Part shown: positions 49,767 to 58,874 of the stretch, piece by piece
Numbering within the stretch: the first letter of the stretch is position 1
How the letters are laid out: every line of letters begins with the position of its first letter
Source: Roseomonas sp.
Lineage (GTDB): Bacteria > Pseudomonadota > Alphaproteobacteria > Acetobacterales > Acetobacteraceae
Direction: 5' to 3'
Assembly: GCA_020249285.1 (NCBI GenBank)
Contig: JADCFX010000014.1
Span: 1 to 64,000, forward strand
Length of the DNA stretch: 64,000 nucleotides
Translations under genes and position numbers: made by a program
Notes under the pieces: generated by a model
What the model was told of the DNA's origin: nothing
The model's database searches: none
The model's input: the letters and a program-made list of their open reading frames with translations, nothing else

Positions 49767-51482
49767 ATGGCTACTGCCACCAGCCTCGCCAATGCCGGCG
49801 AGGAGGATTTTGCTGCACTTCTCGATGCCATGCTTGGCCCGGATACGGGTTTTGCCGGCTCTGTCGTCACCGGGCGCGTTTTGCGTATTGATGGCGATTT
49901 CGCGGTTCTGGATGTCGGCCTGAAAAGCGAAGGCCGCGTCCCGCTCAAGGAATTCGCCGCCCCGGGCCAGAAGCCCGAAGTGAAGGCCGGCGATGTCTAT
50001 GAGCTTTTCGTCGAGCGTTATGAAGATCGCGATGGTTCCATCGTGCTGTCGCGCGAAAAGGCGCGGCGCGAGGAAGCCTGGACGACTCTCGAAAAATCCC
50101 ACCAGGCCGGCATTCGCGTGAATGGCGTGATCTTTGGCCGCGTGAAGGGTGGCTTCACCGTGGACCTTGGCGGGGCGGTTGCCTTCCTGCCGGGCTCTCA
50201 GGTGGATATCCGCCCGGTGCGCGATGTCATGCCGCTGATGGGCCAGGCCCAGCCCTTCCAGATCCTGAAAATGGACCGCGCGCGCGGCAATATCGTTGTC
50301 TCCCGCCGCGCCGTCCTGGAAGAAACCCGCGCCGAACAGCGGAGCGAACTGATCCAGGGCCTCAAGGAAGGCATGATCCTGGATGGTGTTGTGAAGAACA
50401 TCACCGATTACGGCGCCTTCGTGGACCTTGGCGGCGTGGATGGCCTGCTGCATGTCACCGATATCGCCTGGCGGCGCATCAATCATCCTTCCGAAGCGCT
50501 GACCATTGGTATGCCGGTGAAGGTGCAGGTGATCCGCTTCAATCAGGATACGCAGCGCATCAGCCTTGGCATGAAGCAGCTGATGTCCGATCCGTGGGAT
50601 GGCGTGGCGCTCAAATATCCGGTCGGCGCGAAATTCTCTGGCCGTGTCACCAACATCACCGATTACGGCGCCTTCGTGGAGCTTGAAGCCGGTGTTGAAG
50701 GTCTTGTCCATGTCTCTGAAATGTCCTGGACCAAGAAGAACGCGCATCCGGGCAAGATCGTCTCCACCTCAGAACAGGTGGATGTGATCATCCTGGATGT
50801 GGATGAACCGAAGCGCCGCATTTCCTTGGGCCTGAAGCAGGCGCAGGGCAATCCGTGGGAGCTGTTCGTGGAAGCGCATCCGGTGGGTTCCACCATCGAA
50901 GGTGAAATTCGCAACATCACCGAATTCGGCCTGTTCATCGGTGTCGGCGCGGAAATCGACGGCATGGTGCATATGTCCGACATTTCCTGGGACGAAGCCG
51001 GCGAAGCGGCGATGCAGCATTACAGCAAGGGCCAGATGGTCAAGGCGAAGGTGCTGGATGTGGATGTGGAAAAGGAACGCATCTCGCTTGGCATCAAGCA
51101 GCTTCAGGCCGACCCCGCCGCCGAAGTGCTGGACCGCGTGCGTAAGGGTGATGTTGTCACCTGCATCGTCACCAAGGTTGAGCAGAACGGCATTGAAGTG
51201 AAGGTGGATGAAGTGCTGACCGGCTTCATTCGTCGCGCTGAATTGGCCCGTGACCGTGGCGACCAGCGCCCCGACAAATTCGCCATTGGCGAAAAGGTGG
51301 ATGCGAAGGTCACTGCGGTGGACCGCGCCGCGCGCCGCCTGACGCTGACCATCAAGGGCAAGGAAGTGGAAGAGGAACGCGAAGCCATGCGCGAATATGG
51401 CTCCGCCGATTCCGGTGCCTCGCTCGGCGACATCCTGGGTGCCGCGATCCGTCGCCGCAGGGAAACTGCCGGGGAAGAGTAA
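49767..51482 (+). CDS. rpsA: 30S ribosomal protein S1
   Basis: The 571-residue protein has six S1 RNA-binding repeats. The repeat cores GFTVDLGGAVAFLPGSQVD, DYGAFVDLGGVDGLLHVTDI, DYGAFVELEAGVEGLVHVSE and EFGLFIGVGAEIDGMVHMSD are easily seen, with weaker first and last repeats. S1 helps mRNA binding at the ribosome. I place the start at MATATSLANAGEEDFAALLD; the track's longer N-terminus is leader. A strong intrinsic terminator follows the stop. Confidence 0.97.
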   Translation: MATATSLANAGEEDFAALLDAMLGPDTGFAGSVVTGRVLRIDGDFAVLDVGLKSEGRVPLKEFAAPGQKPEVKAGDVYELFVERYEDRDGSIVLSREKARREEAWTTLEKSHQAGIRVNGVIFGRVKGGFTVDLGGAVAFLPGSQVDIRPVRDVMPLMGQAQPFQILKMDRARGNIVVSRRAVLEETRAEQRSELIQGLKEGMILDGVVKNITDYGAFVDLGGVDGLLHVTDIAWRRINHPSEALTIGMPVKVQVIRFNQDTQRISLGMKQLMSDPWDGVALKYPVGAKFSGRVTNITDYGAFVELEAGVEGLVHVSEMSWTKKNAHPGKIVSTSEQVDVIILDVDEPKRRISLGLKQAQGNPWELFVEAHPVGSTIEGEIRNITEFGLFIGVGAEIDGMVHMSDISWDEAGEAAMQHYSKGQMVKAKVLDVDVEKERISLGIKQLQADPAAEVLDRVRKGDVVTCIVTKVEQNGIEVKVDEVLTGFIRRAELARDRGDQRPDKFAIGEKVDAKVTAVDRAARRLTLTIKGKEVEEEREAMREYGSADSGASLGDILGAAIRRRRETAGEE

Positions 51483-51510
51483 TCCCTGGGGGCTCGACGA
51501 ACAGACTATC

Positions 51511-51542
51511 AGCCCCGGGGTGGCGACGCCCCGGGGTTTTTT
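51511..51542 (+). terminator. Rho-independent terminator of rpsA
   Basis: CCCCGGGG (51513-51520) pairs with CCCCGGGG (51529-51536) across an eight-base loop and is followed directly by six T residues. It lies about 30 bases after the rpsA stop. Confidence 0.9.
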
Positions 51543-51642
51543 AGTGCCTGATCCACCGATGATATCCGACAATGGCCATGAAAAAGGGTCATTGTCTGAT
51601 CTACCCCTTGCCCCGCCGCCCGCCGCGCGCCACAACCATCCC

Positions 51643-52551
51643 ATGTCACTTGAAGCTGATCTCATCGCCGAAAGGCGTCGCCTGTCCAGGCGCGTCACTT
51701 TCTGGCGTTCGCTTGCAGTGCTTGGCGTAATCGCCGCGCTTGCATTGATGTTCGGCAGAGGCAGCCTGGGCGATCTTGCTTCCGGCGACCATGTGCTGCG
51801 GCTGCGGATCGAAGGCGTCATTATGGAAGATCGCCGCCTTCTGGAAGTGATCGAAGAAGCCCGCCGCGACGCCTCCGCCCGGGCCATGCTGCTGGTAATT
51901 GATAGCCCCGGCGGCAGCATGGCGGGTGGGGAGGCTTTGCACGGCGCGCTCAAGCGTTTTGCCGAGAAAAAGCCCATTGTGGCGCTGATGGGCGGCACCG
52001 CTGCCTCGGCCGGTTACATGATAGCGATGCCGGCAGAGCATGTGCTGGCGCGGGAGGCGACGGTTACGGGCTCGATCGGCGTTCTTCTGCAAAGCTTTGA
52101 CGTGTCGGAATTGATGGCCCGGCTTGGCGTGCGCCCGGACATACTGGCGACCGGCCCCTTCAAGGCGCAGCCCAACCCTTTCCAGCCCATGACCGATCAG
52201 GGCCGGGCCGAGATGATGCGCGTTTTGGAAGATTTGCACGGCCAATTCATCGGCATCGTCGCCAAAGGCCGGCGCATGGATGAAGCGCGGGTGCGCCCGC
52301 TCGCGGATGGGCGGGTCTTTACCGGGCGTCAGGCGCTGCCCCTTGGCCTGATTGACGCCATTGGCGGAGAGGCCGAGGCGCGCGCCTGGCTCGCCGCCCA
52401 AAAGGGGGTGGCGGAAGCGCTGCCGGTGCGGGACCTTGAGCCGCGCGACCGGGTGGAGAAATTCCTCAATCGCTTTGCCGGCAGCCTCATCCGTACGCTG
52501 ATCACGGAATGGCTGGGCGTTGACGCCCCGCGGGCAGTCTGGCAGCGTTAA
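51643..52551 (+). CDS. sppA: Signal peptide peptidase SppA (36-kDa type)
   Basis: The 302-residue inner-membrane protease has one membrane segment, FWRSLAVLGVIAALALMFG, and then a ClpP-like domain. LLVIDSPGGSMAGGEALHGA is followed by ALMGGTAASAGYMIAMPA, whose serine is the nucleophile, and ILATGPFKAQPNPF, whose lysine is the general base. It degrades cleaved signal peptides. The real start is MSLEADLIAERR at 51643; the track ORF begins inside rpsA. It has its own promoter space after the rpsA terminator. Confidence 0.93.
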   Translation: MSLEADLIAERRRLSRRVTFWRSLAVLGVIAALALMFGRGSLGDLASGDHVLRLRIEGVIMEDRRLLEVIEEARRDASARAMLLVIDSPGGSMAGGEALHGALKRFAEKKPIVALMGGTAASAGYMIAMPAEHVLAREATVTGSIGVLLQSFDVSELMARLGVRPDILATGPFKAQPNPFQPMTDQGRAEMMRVLEDLHGQFIGIVAKGRRMDEARVRPLADGRVFTGRQALPLGLIDAIGGEAEARAWLAAQKGVAEALPVRDLEPRDRVEKFLNRFAGSLIRTLITEWLGVDAPRAVWQR

Positions 52552-52678
52552 GCGGGGCAGTTTTCGTTTAGCGCATTCATATCGTGCGGCTTTGCGGGCT
52601 TTGCTCCGACAGGATGAGGTTTAGGCGCCCCCCTAATTCGGGCGCCGCATAAAAAAGCGCTTTGGGAGAAAACCCGGC

Positions 52679-53002
52679 ATGACGAGATCGGAACTGATCG
52701 CGCAACTCGCGGCAAGCAATCCGCATTTGCGCCAGGGCGATGTTGAAGCGATTGTGGCGACAATTTTCGGTGAAATCACCGCAGCCTTGGCGCGTGGTGA
52801 TCGCGTGGAATTGCGCGGCTTTGGCGCCTTTTCCACGAAATCGCGCGATGGCCGCACCGGGCGCAATCCACGCACCGGGGAATCCGTGCCGGTTGAGGCG
52901 AAATCCGTGCCCTATTTTAAGCCAGGCAAGGAATTGCGCGAACGCATCAATGCAAAAAAAGCCGCAGCGCCGGCCAAGCGGGCGGCAACACGCCGCGCGT
53001 AA
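52679..53002 (+). CDS. ihfB: Integration host factor subunit beta
   Basis: The 107-residue DNA-bending protein of the HU/IHF family has [37 protein letters not shown] and [21 protein letters not shown], the DNA-contacting beta arm with NPRTG. It ends in an Ala/Lys-rich tail. The order rpsA-ihfB supports the beta assignment over HU. A GGCGCCC/GGGCGCC hairpin at 52624-52646 lies in the leader and may regulate expression. Confidence 0.94.
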   Translation: MTRSELIAQLAASNPHLRQGDVEAIVATIFGEITAALARGDRVELRGFGAFSTKSRDGRTGRNPRTGESVPVEAKSVPYFKPGKELRERINAKKAAAPAKRAATRRA

Positions 53003-53155
53003 CGCACTGAGGCTGCCTGCTATTTTCTGATTACCGACAGAAGTGGATTTTTTGCTCCATGCTGTTCACGCATGGCACGCCTTGCGCGATTATGCCTTGA
53101 CGCGAAGGCGCCACCGGGGATTGTGTGACCAAGCTGATCCCCAAAGGCCCTGCCA

Positions 53156-53467
53156 ATGCGCTGGTTCATTTTTCTGCCCCTCGCCATCCTGGTGGTGCTG
53201 TTCATGCTCTCCAACCCGCAGAGCATCGAATTGCGCCTCTGGCCCTTTGATCTTGCCTGGACTGCCTCGGCCGCGATTGCCGTGCTCTCCATCGCCGCTG
53301 TCGCTTTCCTACTCGGCGCCTTGATCGCTTGGGCTGCGGCCATACCTGCACGTCGCCGCGGCCGCGCCGCGGAACGCCGCTTGGCGGAACTTGAGGCGCG
53401 GATCACCGCGCTCAATGCCAGCGCCGCCCAGGAAGTCGCTGACCAAAAGGCCCTGACCCAATCATGA
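53156..53467 (+). CDS. LapA domain (DUF1049) membrane protein
   Basis: This 103-residue protein has two hydrophobic segments, [17 protein letters not shown] and [21 protein letters not shown], separated by [14 protein letters not shown], the hallmark of lipopolysaccharide-assembly LapA/DUF1049 proteins. It ends in a predicted coiled coil. It overlaps pyrF by ATGA. In Escherichia coli the lapA gene also lies next to pyrF, which strengthens the call. Confidence 0.88.
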   Translation: MRWFIFLPLAILVVLFMLSNPQSIELRLWPFDLAWTASAAIAVLSIAAVAFLLGALIAWAAAIPARRRGRAAERRLAELEARITALNASAAQEVADQKALTQS

Positions 53468-54171
53468 TCGCCCGCCCCCAAAGCGGCGCCGCCCGCATCA
53501 TCCCCGCCCTTGATTCAGGGGATGCGGCGCGCGCTCAGTCCCTGGCCGCAAGCCTCGCGCCCCATTGCGGGCTGCTCAAGGTGGGGCTGGAGCTTTTCAC
53601 CTCCGCCGGGCCGACCATCGTCAGCGCCCTGGCACGACATCGCCCCATCTTCCTGGATCTGAAGCTGCACGACATCCCGAATACCGTGGCCGGCGCCGTG
53701 CGTTCCCTTCTGCCGCTAAAGCCCGCCATGATGACGCTGCATGCCGCCGGCGGTGCCGCCATGATCGCCGCCGCGCGGACCGAGGCCGAGAAAGCCGGCG
53801 CAGATCGCCCCATGCTGCTGGCGGTCACGGTGCTGACCAGCATTGACGCCGCAACCCTGGCCAGCACAGGTGTTGCCGCAAGCCCTGCCGAGCAGGTGCT
53901 GCGCCTGGCGCGCCTTGCGCTCACTGCCGGGGCGGATGGGCTGGTGTGCAGCCCGCAGGAAGCGGGGGTACTCCGCGCCGCCCTTGGCCCCTCCCCCTTC
54001 CTGGTGGTGCCCGGCGTGCGCCCCGCCGGCAGCGCTGCCGGCGATCAGGCCCGCACCGCCACGCCCGCCGAGGCTGTGGCCGCCGGGGCGGATTGGATTG
54101 TGGTCGGTCGCCCGATCACCGGCGCACCGGACCCGGCAGCGGCCGCCGCCTCTATCGCGGCAGGGCTTTGA
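53464..54171 (+). CDS. pyrF: Orotidine 5'-phosphate decarboxylase
   Basis: The 235-residue barrel enzyme has [20 protein letters not shown] at the start and the catalytic Lys-Asp network [35 protein letters not shown] and [13 protein letters not shown] form the phosphate site. It makes UMP. It lies in a chain lapA-pyrF-trpF-MFS with overlaps or very short gaps. Confidence 0.96.
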   Translation: MIARPQSGAARIIPALDSGDAARAQSLAASLAPHCGLLKVGLELFTSAGPTIVSALARHRPIFLDLKLHDIPNTVAGAVRSLLPLKPAMMTLHAAGGAAMIAAARTEAEKAGADRPMLLAVTVLTSIDAATLASTGVAASPAEQVLRLARLALTAGADGLVCSPQEAGVLRAALGPSPFLVVPGVRPAGSAAGDQARTATPAEAVAAGADWIVVGRPITGAPDPAAAAASIAAGL

Positions 54172-54175
54172 GGCG

Positions 54176-54817
54176 ATGCTGGTCAAGATATGCGGCATCA
54201 AGGACGTGCCCGCGCTGGAAGCCGCAAGATTGGCCGGGGCGGATATGGTGGGCTTCGTCTTCTTCCCACCCTCCCCGCGCGCTGTGACGCCCACCGAGGC
54301 TGGTTTGCTCGCGCATTCCTATACGGGCGGCCCGAAGCGCGTCGGGCTATTTGTGGACCCCGATGACGCCACCCTGGCCGCGACTTTGGCCGAAGTGCCG
54401 CTCGATATCCTGCAATTGCAGGGCGAAGAAAGCCCGGCCCGGGTCGGCGACATCCGCGCGCGTTTCGGCAAGCCCGTGATGAAGGCGCTTGGCATTGGCA
54501 GCAAGGCCGATCTGGCGCGCCTGCCGGATTACGCGGATCAGGTGGATTACTTCCTGCTCGATGCCCGCCCACCGCCTGGCAGCGGTTTGCCTGGGGGCAA
54601 TGCCCTGGCCTTTGATTGGGCGCTGATGAAGGGCGAAGACCCACCGCGCCCCTGGCTGCTCGCGGGCGGGCTGACGCCGGCCAATGTGGCGGAGGCCATC
54701 GCGGCCTCCGGCGCGCCGGGCGTGGATGTGTCTTCCGGCGTTGAACGGGCGCGCGGCGTCAAGGACCCCGCCGCCATCGCTGCCTTCATCGCCAATGCCA
54801 AAGCCGCCCGCGCGTGA
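54176..54817 (+). CDS. trpF: Phosphoribosylanthranilate isomerase
   Basis: The 213-residue TIM-barrel starts MLVKICGIKDVPALEAA and has GADMVGFVFFPPSPRAVT, LQLQGEE and the final DVSSGVERARGVKD. It catalyses the third tryptophan-biosynthetic step. The ATG at 54176 lies four bases after pyrF; the track's ORF starting at 53843 is mostly shadow. In many alphaproteobacteria trpB and trpA follow, but here an MFS gene comes next. Confidence 0.96.
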   Translation: MLVKICGIKDVPALEAARLAGADMVGFVFFPPSPRAVTPTEAGLLAHSYTGGPKRVGLFVDPDDATLAATLAEVPLDILQLQGEESPARVGDIRARFGKPVMKALGIGSKADLARLPDYADQVDYFLLDARPPPGSGLPGGNALAFDWALMKGEDPPRPWLLAGGLTPANVAEAIAASGAPGVDVSSGVERARGVKDPAAIAAFIANAKAARA

Positions 54818-55995
54818 CGGCAAGCGAAGAAAGCGAAGCCGCCGAAAAGGCCAAGATGCGTCGGGTACTGGCGATTTTCGGCCCGGCGGTCTTCGCCGGC
54901 GCCTTTGCGACACGCGTGACCGACCCCACCGTCGCCGAAATCGCCGGCGAATTCAGTGTGACCGTGGCCGAGGCAGCCTTGCTCGGCACCGCCTATACCC
55001 TGCCCTTTGCCCTGGTGCAGCCAATCCTGGGGCCGGTCGCGGATTCCATCGGCAAGCGGCGGATTGTGATGATTTGCGTGGCAATGCTGGGCCTCATGCT
55101 GCTGGCGGCGGCGGTCTCCGCCAGTTTTGGCTGGCTGATGGCCTTCCGCGCGGCTTCCGGCATGGCGGCGGGGGGGATGATGCCGCTCACGCTTGCCATC
55201 ATGGGGGATGCGGTATCGCTGAAATACCGGCAGGTGGCGCTTTCGCGCATTCTGATCTTCGGCATTAGCGGGCAGATCGCGGGCGGTGTGGTGGCGGGGC
55301 CAATCGCCGCAGTGGCGGGCTGGCGCGGCGTGCTGGTGGTTTGCGCCGTCGCCGCTTTCATCGGCCTTGTCGCCCTGATCCTGGCCGCCCGAGGCGCCCC
55401 GCGCGAAACCATGACGCGATATGACCCCGTGGTGGCGCTGCAACGCTATCGCGGCATTATCGCCAACCCCGCCGCCCTGCCCTTATTCGCCGCCGTTGCG
55501 GTGGAAGGCGGCCTGGTTTTTGGCGTCTTCCCCTTCATCGCGCCGCTGCTGATCGAACGCGCCATTGGCAGCACAATGGAAGCAGGCTTTGCCATTGGCG
55601 CCTTTGGTCTGGGCGGGCTGTTGTTTGCTGCATTGGTCGCACCCCTGCTGGCGCGTTTCGGCCAGGGTGGCGTCATCCGCATTGGTGGTGCGACAGGCGC
55701 CCTGGCGCTGATCGGCTTTGCCGTGGCGCCTTCCCTGCTGGTGGCGACGCTGGCGGGCTTGGGCCTTGGGCTTGGCTTTTACATGATCCACAACGCCATC
55801 CAGACCCGCGCGACCGAGCTTGCCCCCCAGGCGCGTGGCAGTGCCATGTCGCTCCATGCCTTCGCCTTTTTTGGCGGCCAATCTCTTGGGCCGATCTTTT
55901 ATGGGCTGGGCGCGATGGTCTTTGGCCTGCCGGTCACGCTGGGGCTGGCGGGGGCTGCGATCATGGTGCTGGCGCTGCTTTTGGCGCGGCGCTGA
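54814..55995 (+). CDS. MFS transporter
   Basis: This 393-residue protein has twelve likely membrane helices. GPVADSIGKRRIVMICVAML is the MFS loop between helices 2 and 3, and PIAAVAGWRGVLVVCAVAAF lies in the middle. It resembles the drug:H+ antiporter type. A GTG start at 54814 overlaps the trpF stop as GTGA, indicating translational coupling. Substrate unknown. Confidence 0.9.
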   Translation: MTASEESEAAEKAKMRRVLAIFGPAVFAGAFATRVTDPTVAEIAGEFSVTVAEAALLGTAYTLPFALVQPILGPVADSIGKRRIVMICVAMLGLMLLAAAVSASFGWLMAFRAASGMAAGGMMPLTLAIMGDAVSLKYRQVALSRILIFGISGQIAGGVVAGPIAAVAGWRGVLVVCAVAAFIGLVALILAARGAPRETMTRYDPVVALQRYRGIIANPAALPLFAAVAVEGGLVFGVFPFIAPLLIERAIGSTMEAGFAIGAFGLGGLLFAALVAPLLARFGQGGVIRIGGATGALALIGFAVAPSLLVATLAGLGLGLGFYMIHNAIQTRATELAPQARGSAMSLHAFAFFGGQSLGPIFYGLGAMVFGLPVTLGLAGAAIMVLALLLARR

Positions 55996-56317
55996 GGCCG
56001 CGTTTCGGCGCCCGATTCGCAACCCTGGAAGCATGCGTCCTTGGGGGGCCTGAACACAAAACGAACAGATTCACCGTGCCCGCGAAAGCTTAGTCCATAT
56101 TTTTCAGGGCATTACAGGCATAAACTGGAACAAAGAAGAAACGCGCGACTCGGGACGACTCGGGCGTAAACAACTCCAACATATAGTGGCAGGGCTTTGG
56201 CCCCGGGCACAAGTGCGTTCGCTTCCCGTGCCGGGCGCAACATGGGGGCGCCGGCATTGCCGCGGCCCCGCCGATATGGCCCAATGGCGGTCATCTTCCA
56301 GCAACAGGACCTACCCC
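55996..56317. other. 322-base intergenic region with a LexA-like box
   Basis: No convincing gene lies here; small ORFs on the minus strand (56090-56304) show no family features. GAACACAAAACGAAC at 56052-56066 matches GAAC-N7-GAAC, the inverse of the alphaproteobacterial LexA box GTTC-N7-GTTC. GAACAAAGAAGAAAC about 60 bases later is a near match. A short tandem ACTCGGGACGACTCGGG follows at about 56150. Confidence 0.45.
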
Positions 56318-56635
56318 ATGCCCAAGGCCTTCTTCATGGTGCGCGCCGTGGTCGCGGACCCAGTCGACCGCCCCGCCTTCGACACCTGGTATGAAAAGGA
56401 ACACCTACCCGATGCGCTGGCCGCCTTTGGCGTTGCCCATGCCTGGCGCTGCTGGAGCAGGACGGACCCCTCACTCCATTTCGCCTTCTACGAATTCCCG
56501 AGCCTGGCGGCGGTGGAAGCCCTGCCGGGTTCACCCGCGCTTTCGGCCATGATCGCGGAGTTTGACCGGGTTTGGGGCAGCCGCGTCACGCGGTCCCGCG
56601 AAATCCTGGAATTCGCGGGCGAGTTGCGCCGCTAG
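56318..56635 (+). CDS. Small alpha-beta barrel-like protein of unknown function
   Basis: This 105-residue protein reads FFMVRAVVADPVDRPAFDTW and YEKEHLPDALAAFG, then HFAFYEFPSLAAVEAL. The pattern D..FD.WY..EHLP and a later FYEFPS suggest a dimeric ferredoxin-like fold similar to EthD or antibiotic-biosynthesis monooxygenase proteins. Function is unknown. AGGA lies before the ATG. The stop codon TAG is the first part of a repeat element (CTAGTGGT), so the original end of the gene may have been changed by insertion. Confidence 0.75.
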   Translation: MPKAFFMVRAVVADPVDRPAFDTWYEKEHLPDALAAFGVAHAWRCWSRTDPSLHFAFYEFPSLAAVEALPGSPALSAMIAEFDRVWGSRVTRSREILEFAGELRR

Positions 56636-56754
56636 TGGTCCGGTCGCTGCTGTCGGTTCCCGACAGCAGCCTGAATCGGCCCACCAAATATAAGGCTAGT
56701 GGTGCGCGGGTGCAGGTTTGGTTCGGGAGAGGTTAGCGTGAATCGCACCACTAG
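56632..56754. repeat. MITE-like inverted-repeat element (copy B)
   Basis: The 123-bp segment begins CTAGTGGTCCGG and ends CGCACCACTAG, whose reverse complement is CTAGTGGTGCG, so the termini are inverted repeats with one mismatch. An internal CTAGTGGTGCG at 56696 makes a perfect 11-bp inverted repeat with the right end, enclosing 59 bp. It also contains the 11-bp hairpin shared with copy A at 43 kb. CTAG targets and TA duplication are typical of IS630/mariner-like elements; no transposase is present. Confidence 0.75.
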
Positions 56755-56760
56755 CGCCAA

Positions 56761-57924
56761 TCAGCGCTTGCTAAGCGCCTCAGCGAGGCGCCCGCTGGCT
56801 TCGCGGATGCGTGTCTCGGACTGCGCGAAACAGAGGCGCAAATGACCCTCCCCCCCCGCGCCAAAGGCCGCGCCCGGCGCGATGCCAACACGCGCCGAAT
56901 GCAGCAGGGATTTCGCAAGCGCCAGGCTGTCCGTGCAGCCTTCCACCTTCAGGAAAAGATACATCGCGCCATCCGGGCGGGGTGCCGTGATGCCGGGAAT
57001 GCTGGACAGCGCCGCATGGGCGATATCGCGCGCCTTCAAATAACGCGCGCGGGTTTCCGCAATGAAGGCATCTCCCTTGTCCAGCGCCACCACGCCGGCA
57101 TGCTGGATGAAGGTGGGCGCTGAGGACATGTTGAATTCATTGAGCTTGCCGATGGCATCCATCAGCGCCGGCGGTGCCACAATCCACCCCAATCGCCAGC
57201 CTGCCATGGCCCAGGATTTGGAGAAGGAATTTACCGACACCACGCGGTCCTGCTCATCCGCGATTTCAAGGAAGGAAGGCGCGGCATCGCCGGCGAAATA
57301 GAGCCTTTCATAGACATCATCGGCCAGGATCCAGGTGCCGGTCTGGCGGCATTTTTCCAGAATGGCGCGCTGTTCCGCCCCTGTCAGAGTCCAGCCCGTG
57401 GGATTGCCGGGGCTGTTCAGGAATAACAGCTTGGTATCAGGCGTGATGGCCGCCAGCAATTCATCCAAATCCGCCCGCCAGATACCGTTCATGAGGCGGA
57501 GCGGCATATCGGTGACTTCCGCGCCCATCACGCGCGCAATGCCATCCATATTGGGCCAGGCGGGGGTTGGGATCACCACACGATCACCAGGCGAAAGCAG
57601 CGCCTGCGCCACCAGCATCAAAGCATTGACGCCAGATGCCGTGACGGCAACGCGCGCTGTGCCGACAGGCCGATTATTGCGCTTGAGGTAAGCTGCGATG
57701 GCTTCCCGTAGCGGCGGGATACCCGGATTGGGTGCATAGAAGGTTTTGCCATCATCCAGCGCCAGCTTAGCCGCTTCACGCACGAAATCCGGCGTAACCG
57801 TATCCGGTTCCCCAAACCAGAGGGGAATGACATCTTGCATATAGCGCCCGACTTCGGAGACCTCACGGATCAGAGAGCCTGGGATTTCAGCAAGGGCGGG
57901 GCGGGGCGTGGGTTCGAAGCGCAT
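56761..57924 (-). CDS. Class I/II pyridoxal phosphate aminotransferase
   Basis: The 387-residue protein has PNPGIPPLREAIAAYLKRNN, FLNSPGNPTGWTLTG with the substrate-binding asparagine, DDVYERLYF for the cofactor pyridine contact, and SVNSFSKSWAMAGWRLGWIV with the PLP lysine near residue 235. It belongs to the AspC-like fold-type I group. Which amino acid it uses cannot be told. The stop lies seven bases from the end of the MITE-like element. Confidence 0.93.
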   Translation of the reverse strand: MRFEPTPRPALAEIPGSLIREVSEVGRYMQDVIPLWFGEPDTVTPDFVREAAKLALDDGKTFYAPNPGIPPLREAIAAYLKRNNRPVGTARVAVTASGVNALMLVAQALLSPGDRVVIPTPAWPNMDGIARVMGAEVTDMPLRLMNGIWRADLDELLAAITPDTKLLFLNSPGNPTGWTLTGAEQRAILEKCRQTGTWILADDVYERLYFAGDAAPSFLEIADEQDRVVSVNSFSKSWAMAGWRLGWIVAPPALMDAIGKLNEFNMSSAPTFIQHAGVVALDKGDAFIAETRARYLKARDIAHAALSSIPGITAPRPDGAMYLFLKVEGCTDSLALAKSLLHSARVGIAPGAAFGAGGEGHLRLCFAQSETRIREASGRLAEALSKR

Positions 57925-57969
57925 GGCGGGGCTTTAGCGCGGGACGCCCGGGTTGGACAGGGCGGGGGT

Positions 57970-58785
57970 TTAGGTACCGCCGCGCAAAGCGATGGCCCTG
58001 TCGTAATCGGCGATGGCACGATCCTGATCACCCCTGGCGGCATAGGCGCGGCCGCGGCTTTCATAAGCATCGGCGTAATTCGGATCATGGCGTAGAGCCA
58101 GATTGTAATCAGCGATGGCGGCCGCGCTATTGCCTTGCTGCATGCGGAGCAGGCCGCGATTGCGCAGGGCGATGGCGTAATCGGGTTGAACCTGAATCGC
58201 TCGGTTATAATCGGCAAGGGCACCGGCGGTGTCGCCCATGCGGCGTTTGATAATACCACGCGTATTGAATGCTCGTGAGTGGTCAGGTGCGAGGCGGATA
58301 GCTTCATTGACATCGGCCAAGGCAGCCGCATCGTCGTTCAAGCGATACCTGATGCTTGCCAAATTACTGCGAGCAACACCGTTGTTTGGATCAAGGCGCA
58401 CCGCCTCAGCATAATCACTCAGGGCAGATTGCAAATCGCCTTGTCTTTCGCGGATGCGGCCGCGGTCCGTAAAGGCATAGGCGAAATTCGGACTGAGGCG
58501 GAGTGCGGCTTCGCAATCGGCCAAAGCGCCATCCAGATCATTCAGGGCAATTTTCGTATTGCAGCGATTACGCAGTGTCCCGGCAAAATTGGGCGCGAGG
58601 CGCAGTGCTGAATCATAATCCGCAAGGGCGGCGGCATAATTGCGCGCATTGAATTGGGCATTGCCCCGGCTATTGTAAGTTGTGGCCAAACTCGTGTTAG
58701 CGGCGGAGGCTGAGGGCGCCTGGGCGCTCTCTTCCACGGCGCAAGCCGAGAGCATCACTGCCAGCGCAACGACCAAGACCCGCAT
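57970..58785 (-). CDS. TPR-repeat lipoprotein
   Basis: The 271-residue protein has a lipoprotein signal, MRVLVVALAVMLSAC, with the lipobox LSAC. About six to seven 34-residue tetratricopeptide repeats follow (for example ALADYDSALRLAPNFAGTLRN and AIADYNLALRHDPNYADAYE). It would be anchored in a membrane facing the periplasm and bind protein partners. GGGAGG precedes the ATG at 58785. Function otherwise unknown. Confidence 0.9.
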   Translation of the reverse strand: MRVLVVALAVMLSACAVEESAQAPSASAANTSLATTYNSRGNAQFNARNYAAALADYDSALRLAPNFAGTLRNRCNTKIALNDLDGALADCEAALRLSPNFAYAFTDRGRIRERQGDLQSALSDYAEAVRLDPNNGVARSNLASIRYRLNDDAAALADVNEAIRLAPDHSRAFNTRGIIKRRMGDTAGALADYNRAIQVQPDYAIALRNRGLLRMQQGNSAAAIADYNLALRHDPNYADAYESRGRAYAARGDQDRAIADYDRAIALRGGT

Positions 58786-58874
58786 ACCAAGACCTCCCGT
58801 TTCTACCCAAGGCAGCATTTCCCCTTCTGGGCACCACTGTCAACGCCTTTTGCGGTCGCCCAATTCCTGGGCTT

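Noticed and set aside
56090-56304. Three overlapping small minus-strand ORFs
   Set aside because: Cys/Pro/Arg-rich translations with no domain, ribosome-binding site or consistent start.
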